Shown: positions 32,387-42,346, counted from the first letter of the stretch. The stretch: DNA of 64,000 nucleotides from Microbacterium sediminis (GCF_004564075.1 NZ_CP038256.1:310001-374000); one strand, 5' to 3'. The notes: a model not told the origin generated them from the letters alone. A program made the numbers and translations.

Positions 32387-33316
32387 ATGCGACGCTCGCC
32401 CGGTGCCCCGGTCGGGACGGCCCCCGTGGCCGCCCCGCCGGCGCCGGGCGCGCGCGCGTCCCGGCGCGGACCGGTCGCGCTGCTCGTGCTCGCCCTCCTG
32501 GGCGTGGGGCTGCTGCTCTACCCCAGCGGCGCGACCTGGTTCGCCGCACTCACGACCGACGGCCAGCTCGACGCCTACATGGAGCGAGTGGAGCAGATCG
32601 ACCCCGAGGCGCGGGATGCTGCGCTGGCCGCGGCGGAGCAGTACAACAGCGACGGCGTGCAGGGACTCGTGATCGACCCGTTCAGCAACACCCCGGGCGC
32701 GAGCGAGGTGCCGATGGACGAGGCGGCCTACCGCTACCTCGACCAGCTTGCGCTCGATCCGGAGGGCGTCATGTCCCGCGTCACGATCACCTCGGTCGGC
32801 ATCGACCTGCCCGTGTATCACGGCACCACCGACGAGACCCTGCACCGCGGCGCCGGCCACCTCTACGGATCGTCGCTGCCGGTCGGCGGCAGCGACACCC
32901 ACGCGGTGATCACCGGCCACTCCGGGCTTCCGCAGGCGGCCATGTTCACGGCATTGCACGAGGTCGAGCGGGGAGACGAGATCATCGTCACCACGCTCGG
33001 CCGCACCATGACCTACCGCATCGTCCTCATCGACCGTGTCACGCCCACGGACATCGCGGATCTCGCGGTCGAACCGGGACGCGACCTGCTCACGCTCGTC
33101 ACTTGCACGCCGATCGGCATCAACACCCACCGCCTGATCGTCCAGGCCGAGCGGGTGCCGAATGCCGGTGAGCAGGCGGCGGAGGTCGTCGAGACGCAGA
33201 GCATCCCGTTCCCGTGGTGGATGATCGCGGCCGCCGGCGCTCTCGGCGGCTGGGGCTACGCGGTCGTGAAGGTCACGCGCCGCAATGAGCCCCCACTGGA
33301 CAAGGCGACACGATGA
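32387..33316 (+). CDS. Class C (pilus-assembly) sortase
   Basis: The 309-residue membrane enzyme has an N-terminal span (about residues 25-45, VALLVLALLGVGLLLYPSG), the catalytic domain with His178 in VITGHSGLP, Cys240 in LVTCTP and the Arg in THRLIV. A C-terminal span (about 265-285) is typical of class C. The VYHGTTDETLHRGAGHLYGS segment is a class C landmark. It polymerises the pilins encoded immediately upstream; the gap to the backbone pilin stop is 2 nt. It probably shares the pilus transcript. Confidence 0.94.
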   Translation: MRRSPGAPVGTAPVAAPPAPGARASRRGPVALLVLALLGVGLLLYPSGATWFAALTTDGQLDAYMERVEQIDPEARDAALAAAEQYNSDGVQGLVIDPFSNTPGASEVPMDEAAYRYLDQLALDPEGVMSRVTITSVGIDLPVYHGTTDETLHRGAGHLYGSSLPVGGSDTHAVITGHSGLPQAAMFTALHEVERGDEIIVTTLGRTMTYRIVLIDRVTPTDIADLAVEPGRDLLTLVTCTPIGINTHRLIVQAERVPNAGEQAAEVVETQSIPFPWWMIAAAGALGGWGYAVVKVTRRNEPPLDKATR

Positions 33317-33462
33317 CCAACGCCACATACCCCGTCCGCGAGGTCGAGATCCCCCCCGATCGGCCTCGCGGGCGGCCCCGCGGATCGTGCAGCGGCGGGC
33401 TGCTCCGCACCCACCGGGCGAAGACCGGAACTTCGCCTCGGTGGGGATCGCGCTGGGCATGA
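33313..33462 (+). CDS. Possible small ORF at the end of the pilus operon
   Basis: ATG 33313 overlaps the sortase stop (ATGA) and opens a 49-codon frame (MTNATYPVREVEIPP...). A run of seven C at 33351-33357 interrupts it. A one-base slip there would join it to another frame ending FASVGIALGMMPAGLGVPV, a plausible hydrophobic tail. Either a small frameshifted gene or noise; I recognise no family. Confidence 0.3.
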   Translation: MTNATYPVREVEIPPDRPRGRPRGSCSGGLLRTHRAKTGTSPRWGSRWA

Positions 33463-33525
33463 TGCCCGCCGGCCTGGGAGTCCCGGTCCTCGGCTCCCGC
33501 CGCCACGCGCGCTGACGATCCGCCC

Positions 33526-33559
33526 CCGACCCGCCCGGACCCCATGCCGGGCGGGTCGG
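33526..33559 (+). terminator. Hairpin terminator after the pilus operon
   Basis: CCGACCCGCCCGG (33526-33538) and CCGGGCGGGTCGG (33547-33559) form a perfect 13-bp stem with an 8-nt loop. No strong T tract follows. Confidence 0.7.
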
Positions 33560-33696
33560 CTCGTTCCGGCCCTGCCCGAGCCGAGGGCAATCGCCCGAGA
33601 TCCGACCCCATCCGCGGAATCGCCCTCGCCTCGCGCGATCGCCCTCGGCTCGGGCATGCCTGTGGATTGTCCGCGGCCCCTGTCGGAGGCCGCGCC

Positions 33697-33702
33697 TACG
33701 CT
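33697..33702 (+). promoter_or_regulatory. -10 box TACGCT, leaderless promoter of recQ
   Basis: TACGCT, 6 nt, then GTG 33709. The intervening GGAGGG is too close to the GTG to act as a normal ribosome binding site. Confidence 0.6.
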
Positions 33703-33708
33703 GGAGGG

Positions 33709-35742
33709 GTGACCACGAGCGCGCCCTACGGCTTCCCCGACGACGGATGGATGCCGCCCGCGGAGCCGCCGGCGGACCCGTACGGCGACGAGTACTGGGA
33801 GCCCGATTACGAGGGCGGCGCGGTCACCTGGGGCGGTGCCCCCGGCGACTCGCCCGCCGGCGGCTCGTCGAGCGGGGCGCGCGGCACGGAGCCGAAACCG
33901 CCCGCGCTCCCGACCGCGCGTCCGTCGCGTTACGCCTCGGCGCTCGAGGCGCTCAAGACCGTCTACGGCTACGACGCCTTCCGCGGCGACCAGGCGGCGA
34001 TCGTCGATCAGGTGATCGGCGGCGGCGACGCGATCGTGCTGATGCCCACCGGTGGCGGCAAGTCGGTCACCTATCAGGTGCCCGCTCTCGTCCGCGAGGG
34101 CACCGGGCTCGTGGTGAGCCCGCTCATCGCCCTCATGCACGACCAGGTCGACGCGCTGCGCGCCAACGGCGTGAACGCGGCGTACCTGAACTCGACCCAG
34201 AGCCCCGCCGAGCGGGCGCAGATCGAGCGCGAGTACGTCTCGGGGCAGCTCGACCTGCTCTACGTCGCGCCCGAGCGGCTGAACTCCGAGGCCACGCTGC
34301 GGTTCCTCGAGCGGGGCGTGCTCAGCGTGATCGCCATCGACGAGGCCCACTGCGTCAGCCAGTGGGGCCACGACTTCCGGCCCGACTACCTGGCGCTCGG
34401 CGGGCTCGGCGAGCGGTTCCCGGGCGTGCCGCGCATGGCGCTCACGGCCACCGCCACGCCCGAGACGCACCGCGAGATCACCGAGCGGCTGCGCATGCCC
34501 GACGCGAAGCACTTCGTGGCCAGCTTCGACCGTCCGAACATCCGCTACCGCATCGAGGCGAAGACCGAGCCGCGCAAGCAGCTGCTGGCGTTCATCCGCG
34601 CGCAGCCCGAGGGCTCCGCCGGCATCGTCTACGCCCTCAGCCGCAAGTCGGTGGAGGAGACCGCCGCGTTCCTGGCCGGCAACGGCATCGACGCCATCCC
34701 GTACCACGCGGGCCTCGACGCGGCCACGCGCTCGCGCCACCAGTCCCGGTTCCTGCGCGAGGACGGCGTCGTCGTCGTGGCGACGATCGCGTTCGGCATG
34801 GGCATCGACAAGCCCGACGTGCGCTTCGTGGCGCACGTCGACCTGCCCAAGTCGGTCGAGGGCTACTACCAGGAGACGGGCCGAGCGGGCCGCGACGGCG
34901 AGCCGGCGGTCGCCTGGATGGCGTACGGCCTCGGCGACGTCGTGCAGCAGCGCCGCATGATCCAGCAGGGCGAGGGCGATCGCGCCATCCAGCAGCGCCA
35001 GCAGCAGCACCTCGACGCGATGCTCGCGCTGTGCGAGACCGTCGAGTGCCGCCGCCAGAACCTCCTGGCGTACTTCGGCCAGGAATCCGGGCCGTGCGGC
35101 AACTGCGACACGTGCCTCGAGCCGCCCGAGGTCTGGGACGGCCTCGTGCCCGCGCAGAAGCTGCTGTCGACGATCGTGCGCCTCAAGCGCGAGCGCAATC
35201 AGGCCTTCGGCGCCGGCCACCTCATCGACATCCTCCGCGGCGCCGCCACCGACCGCGTCCGCAAGATGCGGCACGACGAGCTCTCCACGTACGGGATCGG
35301 CAATGACCTGTCTGAGCAGGACTGGCGCAGCGTCATCCGCCAGCTGCTCGCCCGCGGCCTGCTCGTGGCGCAGGGGGAGTACGGCACGCTGGCCCTGAGC
35401 GAGGCGAGCGCCGGGGTGCTGCGCGGCGAGACGCCGGTCGGACTGCGACGCGACGTGATCGGCCGGGTGTCGCGCTCGGCCGGGGGCGCGCGCAAGGCGT
35501 CGACGGCCGATCAGCTCGCCCCCGACGATCGCCCGCTGTTCGAGGCGCTGCGCGCGTGGCGTGCCGAGCAGGCGCGCGAGCAGGGCGTGCCGGCGTACAT
35601 CGTGTTCGGCGACGCCACGCTGCGCGCGCTGGCGGAGCACCGCCCGGCGTCGCTCTCGGCCCTCGACGGCATCACGGGCATCGGCGCGAAGAAGCGCGAC
35701 GCGTACGGCGACGCCGTGCTTGAGGTCATCGCCGCGCACTGA
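33709..35742 (+). CDS. recQ: ATP-dependent DNA helicase RecQ
   Basis: RecQ unwinds DNA 3'-5' in recombination and fork repair. After an unusual acidic, Pro/Gly-rich head of about 75 residues, the core holds Walker A MPTGGGKSVTYQ, the DEAH box AIDEAHCVSQWGHDFRPDY, SAT-like ALTATATPE, motif VI ETGRAGRDG and the zinc site CRRQNLLAYFGQ...CGNCDTC. An RQC winged helix follows, and an HRDC domain (PLFEALRAWRAEQAREQGVP, ALDGITGIGAKK) closes the protein. The 677-residue length fits RecQ1-type enzymes. The start is GTG 33709, leaderless; a longer frame upstream has no RecQ features. Confidence 0.94.
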   Translation: MTTSAPYGFPDDGWMPPAEPPADPYGDEYWEPDYEGGAVTWGGAPGDSPAGGSSSGARGTEPKPPALPTARPSRYASALEALKTVYGYDAFRGDQAAIVDQVIGGGDAIVLMPTGGGKSVTYQVPALVREGTGLVVSPLIALMHDQVDALRANGVNAAYLNSTQSPAERAQIEREYVSGQLDLLYVAPERLNSEATLRFLERGVLSVIAIDEAHCVSQWGHDFRPDYLALGGLGERFPGVPRMALTATATPETHREITERLRMPDAKHFVASFDRPNIRYRIEAKTEPRKQLLAFIRAQPEGSAGIVYALSRKSVEETAAFLAGNGIDAIPYHAGLDAATRSRHQSRFLREDGVVVVATIAFGMGIDKPDVRFVAHVDLPKSVEGYYQETGRAGRDGEPAVAWMAYGLGDVVQQRRMIQQGEGDRAIQQRQQQHLDAMLALCETVECRRQNLLAYFGQESGPCGNCDTCLEPPEVWDGLVPAQKLLSTIVRLKRERNQAFGAGHLIDILRGAATDRVRKMRHDELSTYGIGNDLSEQDWRSVIRQLLARGLLVAQGEYGTLALSEASAGVLRGETPVGLRRDVIGRVSRSAGGARKASTADQLAPDDRPLFEALRAWRAEQAREQGVPAYIVFGDATLRALAEHRPASLSALDGITGIGAKKRDAYGDAVLEVIAAH

Positions 35743-36123
35743 CCCTCGCCCTCGCGACGGCCGCCTCGGCGTGTCGCCGGCCGATTCCGCGCGCCCTCGA
35801 CGGCGCCCGCCCGGAGCGACGCCGGACCACGTGGCCGCGCGCCGCGGACCCGGTGGAAGCCGCGTGATCTCGCGGCATGACTGCCCGTGCAGTCGTCCGC
35901 GCCGCTCCTCAGGTGCTCATCGAGAATCGACAGCCGATTCACAGCGTTATTGATGATGCCCACAAACGGTACCGCCTGTCTCCCCGGGTACTGCACAAAT
36001 ATCTCGGCAGACAGGCCGAGCGATATGACGCGATACTGACCCCGAATGTGGCCCGGGCGCGATGGCGAGCCGGGTGCACCGCACAAGGGGGCCCTGCGGG
36101 GCGTGGGAACAAGGGGTTGTCAC
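35743..36123 (+). promoter_or_regulatory. 381-bp intergenic region/leader before the giant surface protein
   Basis: No convincing gene is present. The second half is less GC-rich and contains a GAATCG/CGATTC hairpin (about 35932-35948). It also has two overlapping, mutually exclusive hairpins: GCCTGTCT (35974-35981) with AGACAGGC (36009-36016), and CTCGGC with GCCGAG (about 36003-36020). This may be a structured 5' UTR of the adhesin gene, whose ribosome binding site AAGGGG ends about 10 nt before ATG 36124. No match to a known riboswitch class was recognised. Confidence 0.35.
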
Positions 36124-39100
36124 ATGGCCGGATTCAGTTCACGTCGGAACGCCCGCGGAGCGAGCTCGAGGATCGGCAGACGGGCCCTCGCGGTCACCGC
36201 CTCGGTCACCGCCGCCTCGCTCTTCGTCGGGGGCACCGCGGCCGTCGCGGCCGTGAGCGACGAGTCCGAGGCGCTCGGCCAGGTCGTGGCCGTCGACCTG
36301 CTCACTCCGGACCTGCTCGAGGCGTCCACGGCCTGGACCGGCTACCCCAGCGACCCCGATGAAGAGCCCACGCCCCTCAACCTCGGCGCCCTCAACGGGA
36401 TCACCCTGAGCCTCGGCGGCGGCATCGGTCTCCCGCTCATCAGCGGGCCCGGCGGCGACGGGCTGCTGGACCTCGGCGAGCTCGGCGCGGTGAGCTCCTA
36501 CGCCGCGTCCCCGACGGGCAACACCTCCACCGCCAGCGCCGGAGCGGTCACGGCCGATGGCGCGATCGATCTCGACCCCGCTGACCCCGGCATCTACGGG
36601 CAGTCGACGATCAACCTCACCGACGTGCTCGCCCAGGCGGGCGTCGACGGGCTGACCGATCAGATCCTCGACGCGTTCAGCGTGACCCTCGGCGCCATCG
36701 CGTCGACCGCCACGGCGACGGGCGACCCGGCGACCGGCGCGGTCGACTACACGTCGGACTACATGATCGCCGACGCGCAGCTGGCGCTCAGCAGCCCGCT
36801 GGTGGCCGGCCTCACGCCGCAGGTGACGAACGCGATCACCGGTGTCGGGGCGACCCTCAACGCCGCGCTCGGCGACGGCGGGGTCATCGACACCACGCTC
36901 GACGGCCTCACCACCACCATCAACGGCCTGCTCGGCGCGCTCGTGGCGGTCGACTCCCTCACCCTGCAGGTCAACGGCGCGGACGCCGCGCTCGCCGGCC
37001 TGGCGGAGGGCATCCTCGACACCCCGCTGCAGGACGAGGCCGGCCTGGTGTCGATCGACCTGCGCAACGGCGACATCTTCGTCAACGCTGACCAGCTCGC
37101 CTTCGCCGCCTATGGGCAGGGCCTGAGCGACCTCGGCCCGAACACGGAGCTCCTCAGCGCCTCGACGATCGGCCTGATCACGGGCGCCGTCACCGAGGCC
37201 CTCGGCACGCTCACCGAGCGCGTCACCACCGCCGTCCAGGGCGTGCTGAACAACCTCGAGGTCGTCATCGATCTCGACACCACGCTCTCGGTCGACCTCG
37301 GCTTCCTGCTCGGCGGCGTCACCGAGGTGGCCACGGTCGACGCGACGATCACGACGACCCTGGGCCAGCTGGCCGGCACGATGCCCGGACAGCCCACGAT
37401 CAACGTGGCGTCCGCGCTCCTGCCCGACCTCGACCTCGGCGCGATCGGCGCCCTGCTGGACACGCTGATCAACCCGGCGATCAACGGGCTGGTGGGCACC
37501 CTGACGAACACCGTCGTCCCGCTCATCCTCACCACGCTGCAGCCGACCATCGCCGGCCTGCTCACGACGATCGGCTCGGGGCTGACGACGACGCTCAACG
37601 GCCTCATCGCCCCGGTGCTGAGCACGCTCGACCCGGTGCTCAGCGGCGTCCTCGCGCAGGTGGCGAGCATCACGATCAACGAGCAGGAGACCGGACTTGA
37701 CGGCAACCTCAGCCGCGAGGGGATCACGGACTCGTTCACCGTGAATGCGCTCAGCGTGGAGCTGCTGCCGCAGCTGCTGGCCGGCGATCCCGCCGCGAAC
37801 GTGGATCTCGCCTCGTCGACCGTCCGCGCCAGCGCGGTGCTGCCGGCCCCCGTCATCACGACCCCGGCCAACGGCTCGGTCACGAGCGACGTCACGCCGA
37901 CGATCTCGGGCACCGGCTACGAGGGCGCGACCGTCACCGTGACCACCTCCGGGGGACAGGAGCTCGGCACCGCGGTCGTCCAGCCCGATGGCGGCTGGAG
38001 CTTCGACACCGCGGCGCTGCCTGACGGCACCTACACGATCACGGCGACGCAGACGCTCGGGACGGAGACCTCCGAGGCCTCCGCGCCGGTCACATTCACC
38101 ATCGACACGGTGGCGCCCGAGGCGCCGGTGATCACCACGCCCGACGAGGGCGATCTGCTCGCCGACAACACGCCGACGATCGCGGGCACCGCCCCGGACG
38201 ACGCGGTGAGCGTGGACGTGTCGGTCCAGCCGGTCGACGGCAGCGGTGCGCCGGTCGGCGACCCGATCGTGCTCGCCGACGTGCCCGTCACGGACGGGGC
38301 CTGGACGATCGACTCCTCCGAGCTGCCCGACGGGGACTACGTGGCCACCGCCACCGCCTTCGACGCCGCGGGCAACGACTCCGAGCCCTCGGCCCCGGTC
38401 GGCTTCTCCGTCGACGCCACCGCGCCCGCCGCGCCGGTGATCACGTCGCCCGAGGAGGGCGACCTCACGAGCGACAACACGCCGACGATCGCCGGCACCG
38501 CCCCGGACGACGCGGTGTCCGTGGAGGTGTCGATCCAGCCGGTCGACGACACCGGTGCGCCGGTGGGCGACCCGATCGTGCTCACGGGCCTGCCCGTCAC
38601 GGACGGGGCCTGGACGATCGAATCCTCCGAGCTGACCGACGGGGACTATGTGGTGACGGCCACCGCCTTCGACGAGGCGGGCAACGAGTCGGCGCCGTCG
38701 GAGCCGGTGGGCTTCACCGTCGACGCGACCGCTCCCGACGCCCCCGCAATCACGGCGCCCGCGGACGGCTCGTCGACGAATGCCGCGACGGTGACGATCA
38801 CCGGAACGGCTCCCGCCGACGCCACGAGTGTCACGGTGGTGCTCGCGAACCCCGACGGCACGACCACGACCTTCGCCTCCGTCCCCGTGACGGACGGCGC
38901 GTGGTCGGTCGACGCCGGTGCGCTCGCGGAGGGCGCGTACTCCGCGGTCGCCACGGCGTTCGACGCCGCGGGCAACGACTCCGAGCCGTCGACCCCGGCG
39001 GACTTCACGGTGGATCGCACGGCGACCGCCGCGCCGGTGATCACGGCTCCGGAGGACGGCACGTCGACGAACGCCGAGACGGTCACGATCGAGGGCACCG

Positions 39101-42100
39101 CCCCGGCCGGCGCCGTCACCGTCACCGTGGTGCTCACCAACCCGGACCTGAGCACGACGACCCTCGCGGACGTCCCCGTCACCGGCGGCGTCTGGTCGGT
39201 GGACGCGGGTGCGCTCGGGGAGGGCACGTACTCCGCGGTCGCGACGGCGTTCGACGCGGCCGACAACGAGTCGGAGCCGTCCGAGGCCGTCGGCTTCACG
39301 GTGGATCGCACCGCGACGGCCGCGCCGGTGATCACGGCTCCGGAGGACGGCTCGTCCACGAACGCCGAGACGATCACGATCGAGGGCACGGCCCCGGCGG
39401 GCGCCACGAGCGTCACGGTGGTGCTGACCAACCCGGACGGCACGTCGACGACCCTCGACGACGTCCCCGTCACCGGCGGCACCTGGTCGGTGGACGCGGG
39501 CGCGCTGGGCGAGGGCGCGCACTCCGCGGTCGCGACGGCGTTCGATGCCGCCGACAACGAGTCCGAGCCGTCGGAGGCCGTCGGCTTCACGGTCGACCGG
39601 ACCGCCACCGCCGCGCCGGTGATCACCGCTCCGGAGGACGGCTCGTCGACGAACGCCGGGACCGTGACGATCGCGGGCACCGCCCCGGCGGGCGCCACGA
39701 GCGTGACGGTGGTGCTCACCAACCCCGGCGGCACGACGACCACGTTCGCGGACGTGCCCGTCACCGGTGGCACCTGGTCGGTGGACGCGGGCGCACTGGG
39801 TGAGGGCGCGTACTCCGCGGTTGCGACGGCGTTCGACGCGGCCGACAACGAGTCCGAGCCGTCCGAGGCCGTCGGCTTCACGGTCGACCGCACGGCGCCG
39901 GGCGCTCCCGAGATCACGAGCCCCGAGGAGGGCGACCTGGTCACGGCCACGCCGACGATCGAGGGCACCGGCGAGGAAGGCGCGACGATCCAGGTCGTCG
40001 TGTCCGACGCGGGCGGCAACGAGTACACCTACACGACGGTCGTTGGCGCGGGCGGCTCGTGGAGCGTGCCCGTCACCGACGAGCTCGTCGACGGCCCGGC
40101 CACGGCCGAGGCCACGCAGACCGACGCGGGCGGCAACGTCTCGCCGGCCGACACGGTGGGCTTCACCGTCGACACGGTCGCCCCCATCGTTGCGATCACC
40201 GCTCCCATCGAGGGCGAAAGCCTCACCGACGTCACCCCGACGATCGAGGGCACGGTGGACGACCCCGACGCCACGGTCTACGTGGTGATCACCGATGACG
40301 CGGACGAGGTCGTCTTCCAGGGCACCGCGGTCGTCACCGGCGGCACGTGGAGCATCGACGCGGCGACGCTGTCCGACGGGGAGTACGCCGTGACGGCGAG
40401 CGCGATGGACCTCGCCGGCAACACCAGCACCGACGAGGGCGCGTTCGTGATCGACACGACCGGCCCGGCGCTGGCCATCACCGAGCCGACCCCGGGCGAG
40501 CTGACGAACGACAGCACGCCGACGATCGCGGGCACGGTGTCGGAGCCCGAGACCGTCGTCTCCGTCGTCGTCGTCATCCGCGACGTCGTCACCGGCGGCG
40601 TCGCCTGGGAGGGTCCGGCCGAGGTCGGCCCCGAGGGCACCTGGACGGTGGACGCGGCGGCGCTCCCCGACGGCGAGTACGAGGTCTCGGCCACCGCGAC
40701 CGACGCCGACACGAACACGAGCACGGCCGGTCCGGTCGCGTTCACGCTCGACGCGACGCCGCCGGCGCCGCCGACCGTGACCGAGCCCGACCCGGGCGAG
40801 ACCGTCGGCCCGACCCCGACGTTCGAGGGCGAGTGCGAGGACGGCGCCACCGTGATCATCACGATCAACGGCGGCACCCCGGTCGAGGTCCCGTGCGAGG
40901 ACGGCACCTGGACGTACACCCCCGAGACGCCGCTGCCCGATGGGCCCGCGACGGTCGAGGTCATCCAGGAGGATGAGGCCGGCAACCCGTCCGGTCCCAC
41001 GACGGTCGACTTCGTGGTCGACGCGACCGCCCCGGCCGCGCCGGCGATCACCGCCCCCGCGCCCGGCGCCGTGGTCGGCGACGACACCCCGACGATCGTC
41101 GGCACGGGTGAGATCGGCGCCACGGTCGAGGTCACGATCGACGGCGAGGTCGTCGGCACGACCGTCGTGGGCCCCGGCGGCACGTGGACCTTCACGCCCA
41201 CGACGCCGCTCGACGACGGCCCGCACACCGTGACCGCGACGCAGGCCGACGCGTTCGGCAACGAGTCGCCGGCGTCCGCGCCGGTCGGCTTCACCGTCGA
41301 CACGAGCGAGGCGGCACCGGTCATCACCTCGCCCGAGAGCGGCACGGCCACGAACGGCACCACGCCGACGATCGAGGGGACCGGCACCCCGGGCTCCACG
41401 GTCACGGTGACGGATCAGGGCGGCACGGTCATCGGCACGGACGTGGTGGACGAGGACGGCACCTGGTCGGTCACGCCCGACCAGCCGCTGGACGAGGGCA
41501 CGCACACCTTCACCGCCACGCAGGAGGACGCGCTCGGCAACGTCTCGCCCGAGTCGAACCCGGTGATCATCACGGTCGACAGCGTCGCGCCGGCCGCCCC
41601 GGTGATCACGAGCCCCGCCGACGGCGATGAGGTCACCGACCCCACCCCCGTCATCGAGGGCACGGGCGAGCCGGGCGCGACCGTCGAGGTGGTCATCACG
41701 GACGAGGACGGCAACGAGACCTCGTACGAGACGGTCGTCGGCAGCGACGGCACCTGGAGCGTGACGCCGACGGCGCCGCTCGGCCAGGGCCAGCACACGA
41801 TCGTCGCGACCCAGACCGACCCGGCGGGCAACGTCTCGCCGGCCTCCGACCCGGTCGTGATCGACGTGGTGGTCGTGGAGCCGGGTGAGGGCGATGCCCC
41901 GCTGCGGATCTGGATCCGCGAGCCCGTCGTCGAGCGCGGCCAGGAGCAGCACGGCATCGGCTACGGCTTCGAGCCCGGCGAGACCGTGACGGTCACCGTC
42001 CACTCCACGCCCCACGTGCTCGGCACCTTCACCGCCGACGCGAACGGCGAGCTCCACGCCACCTGGGTGATCCCCGCCGACGAGGAGCTGGGACTGCACC

Positions 42101-42303
42101 ACCTGGTGATGGAGGGCGCGGTGTCGGGGTCGGTCGACATCGAGTTCCGGGTGGTCGAGGCATCGGCCGCCGGGGCCGGCGGTCTGCCGGCGACCGGTGT
42201 CGACGCGGGCGCGACGGCGACGATCGCCCTGCTCGTGCTGATGCTCGGCGCCGGGCTGATGCTCACCACACGCCGGCTGCGGGCGGGCCAGGAGCGGGAC
42301 TGA
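36124..42303 (+). CDS. Giant LPXTG-anchored surface protein with Ig-like repeats
   Basis: The 2059-residue protein has a signal peptide (about residues 1-45), then a region of about 530 residues of the choice-of-anchor G type (PLNLGALNGITLSLGGGIGL, LVSIDLRNGDIFVNADQLAF). About 14 Ig-like repeats of 85-105 residues follow from about 37855 to 41880. Each opens (A/P)xVITxPxxGxxT and contains (T/P)TIxGT and DGTWSV. It ends LPATG, a hydrophobic helix and RRLRAGQERD, so it is wall-anchored by sortase. Three or four central repeats (38995-39890) are nearly identical in DNA. An adhesin or biofilm stalk role is inference. It is a monocistron ended by a terminator. Confidence 0.92.
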   Translation: MAGFSSRRNARGASSRIGRRALAVTASVTAASLFVGGTAAVAAVSDESEALGQVVAVDLLTPDLLEASTAWTGYPSDPDEEPTPLNLGALNGITLSLGGGIGLPLISGPGGDGLLDLGELGAVSSYAASPTGNTSTASAGAVTADGAIDLDPADPGIYGQSTINLTDVLAQAGVDGLTDQILDAFSVTLGAIASTATATGDPATGAVDYTSDYMIADAQLALSSPLVAGLTPQVTNAITGVGATLNAALGDGGVIDTTLDGLTTTINGLLGALVAVDSLTLQVNGADAALAGLAEGILDTPLQDEAGLVSIDLRNGDIFVNADQLAFAAYGQGLSDLGPNTELLSASTIGLITGAVTEALGTLTERVTTAVQGVLNNLEVVIDLDTTLSVDLGFLLGGVTEVATVDATITTTLGQLAGTMPGQPTINVASALLPDLDLGAIGALLDTLINPAINGLVGTLTNTVVPLILTTLQPTIAGLLTTIGSGLTTTLNGLIAPVLSTLDPVLSGVLAQVASITINEQETGLDGNLSREGITDSFTVNALSVELLPQLLAGDPAANVDLASSTVRASAVLPAPVITTPANGSVTSDVTPTISGTGYEGATVTVTTSGGQELGTAVVQPDGGWSFDTAALPDGTYTITATQTLGTETSEASAPVTFTIDTVAPEAPVITTPDEGDLLADNTPTIAGTAPDDAVSVDVSVQPVDGSGAPVGDPIVLADVPVTDGAWTIDSSELPDGDYVATATAFDAAGNDSEPSAPVGFSVDATAPAAPVITSPEEGDLTSDNTPTIAGTAPDDAVSVEVSIQPVDDTGAPVGDPIVLTGLPVTDGAWTIESSELTDGDYVVTATAFDEAGNESAPSEPVGFTVDATAPDAPAITAPADGSSTNAATVTITGTAPADATSVTVVLANPDGTTTTFASVPVTDGAWSVDAGALAEGAYSAVATAFDAAGNDSEPSTPADFTVDRTATAAPVITAPEDGTSTNAETVTIEGTAPAGAVTVTVVLTNPDLSTTTLADVPVTGGVWSVDAGALGEGTYSAVATAFDAADNESEPSEAVGFTVDRTATAAPVITAPEDGSSTNAETITIEGTAPAGATSVTVVLTNPDGTSTTLDDVPVTGGTWSVDAGALGEGAHSAVATAFDAADNESEPSEAVGFTVDRTATAAPVITAPEDGSSTNAGTVTIAGTAPAGATSVTVVLTNPGGTTTTFADVPVTGGTWSVDAGALGEGAYSAVATAFDAADNESEPSEAVGFTVDRTAPGAPEITSPEEGDLVTATPTIEGTGEEGATIQVVVSDAGGNEYTYTTVVGAGGSWSVPVTDELVDGPATAEATQTDAGGNVSPADTVGFTVDTVAPIVAITAPIEGESLTDVTPTIEGTVDDPDATVYVVITDDADEVVFQGTAVVTGGTWSIDAATLSDGEYAVTASAMDLAGNTSTDEGAFVIDTTGPALAITEPTPGELTNDSTPTIAGTVSEPETVVSVVVVIRDVVTGGVAWEGPAEVGPEGTWTVDAAALPDGEYEVSATATDADTNTSTAGPVAFTLDATPPAPPTVTEPDPGETVGPTPTFEGECEDGATVIITINGGTPVEVPCEDGTWTYTPETPLPDGPATVEVIQEDEAGNPSGPTTVDFVVDATAPAAPAITAPAPGAVVGDDTPTIVGTGEIGATVEVTIDGEVVGTTVVGPGGTWTFTPTTPLDDGPHTVTATQADAFGNESPASAPVGFTVDTSEAAPVITSPESGTATNGTTPTIEGTGTPGSTVTVTDQGGTVIGTDVVDEDGTWSVTPDQPLDEGTHTFTATQEDALGNVSPESNPVIITVDSVAPAAPVITSPADGDEVTDPTPVIEGTGEPGATVEVVITDEDGNETSYETVVGSDGTWSVTPTAPLGQGQHTIVATQTDPAGNVSPASDPVVIDVVVVEPGEGDAPLRIWIREPVVERGQEQHGIGYGFEPGETVTVTVHSTPHVLGTFTADANGELHATWVIPADEELGLHHLVMEGAVSGSVDIEFRVVEASAAGAGGLPATGVDAGATATIALLVLMLGAGLMLTTRRLRAGQERD
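37855..41880 (+). repeat. About 14 tandem Ig-like repeat units, some nearly identical
   Basis: Units start near 37855, 38119, 38428, 38740, 39030, 39320, 39610, 39900, 40185, 40470, 40765, 41030, 41314 and 41590 (about 260-310 bp each). The units starting near 39030, 39320 and 39610 are the most alike, consistent with recent amplification; unit number may vary between strains. Confidence 0.8.
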
Positions 42304-42316
42304 CCCCGCGAGCGGA

Positions 42317-42346
42317 GCGGGCCGGGGGAACGATCCCCCGGCCCGC
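42317..42346 (+). terminator. Terminator after the surface protein gene
   Basis: GCGGGCCGGGGG (42317-42328) and CCCCCGGCCCGC (42335-42346) pair perfectly with a 6-nt loop, followed by TT. Confidence 0.8.

Noticed and set aside
35877..36362. 161-codon plus-strand frame in the leader of the surface protein
   Set aside because: Its second half is an out-of-frame reading of the signal-peptide region and the first half shows no family resemblance or ribosome binding site.
38990..39890. CRISPR-like regular repeats
   Set aside because: The repeats are about 290 bp, in frame and encode Ig-like domains; no short repeat/spacer pattern.
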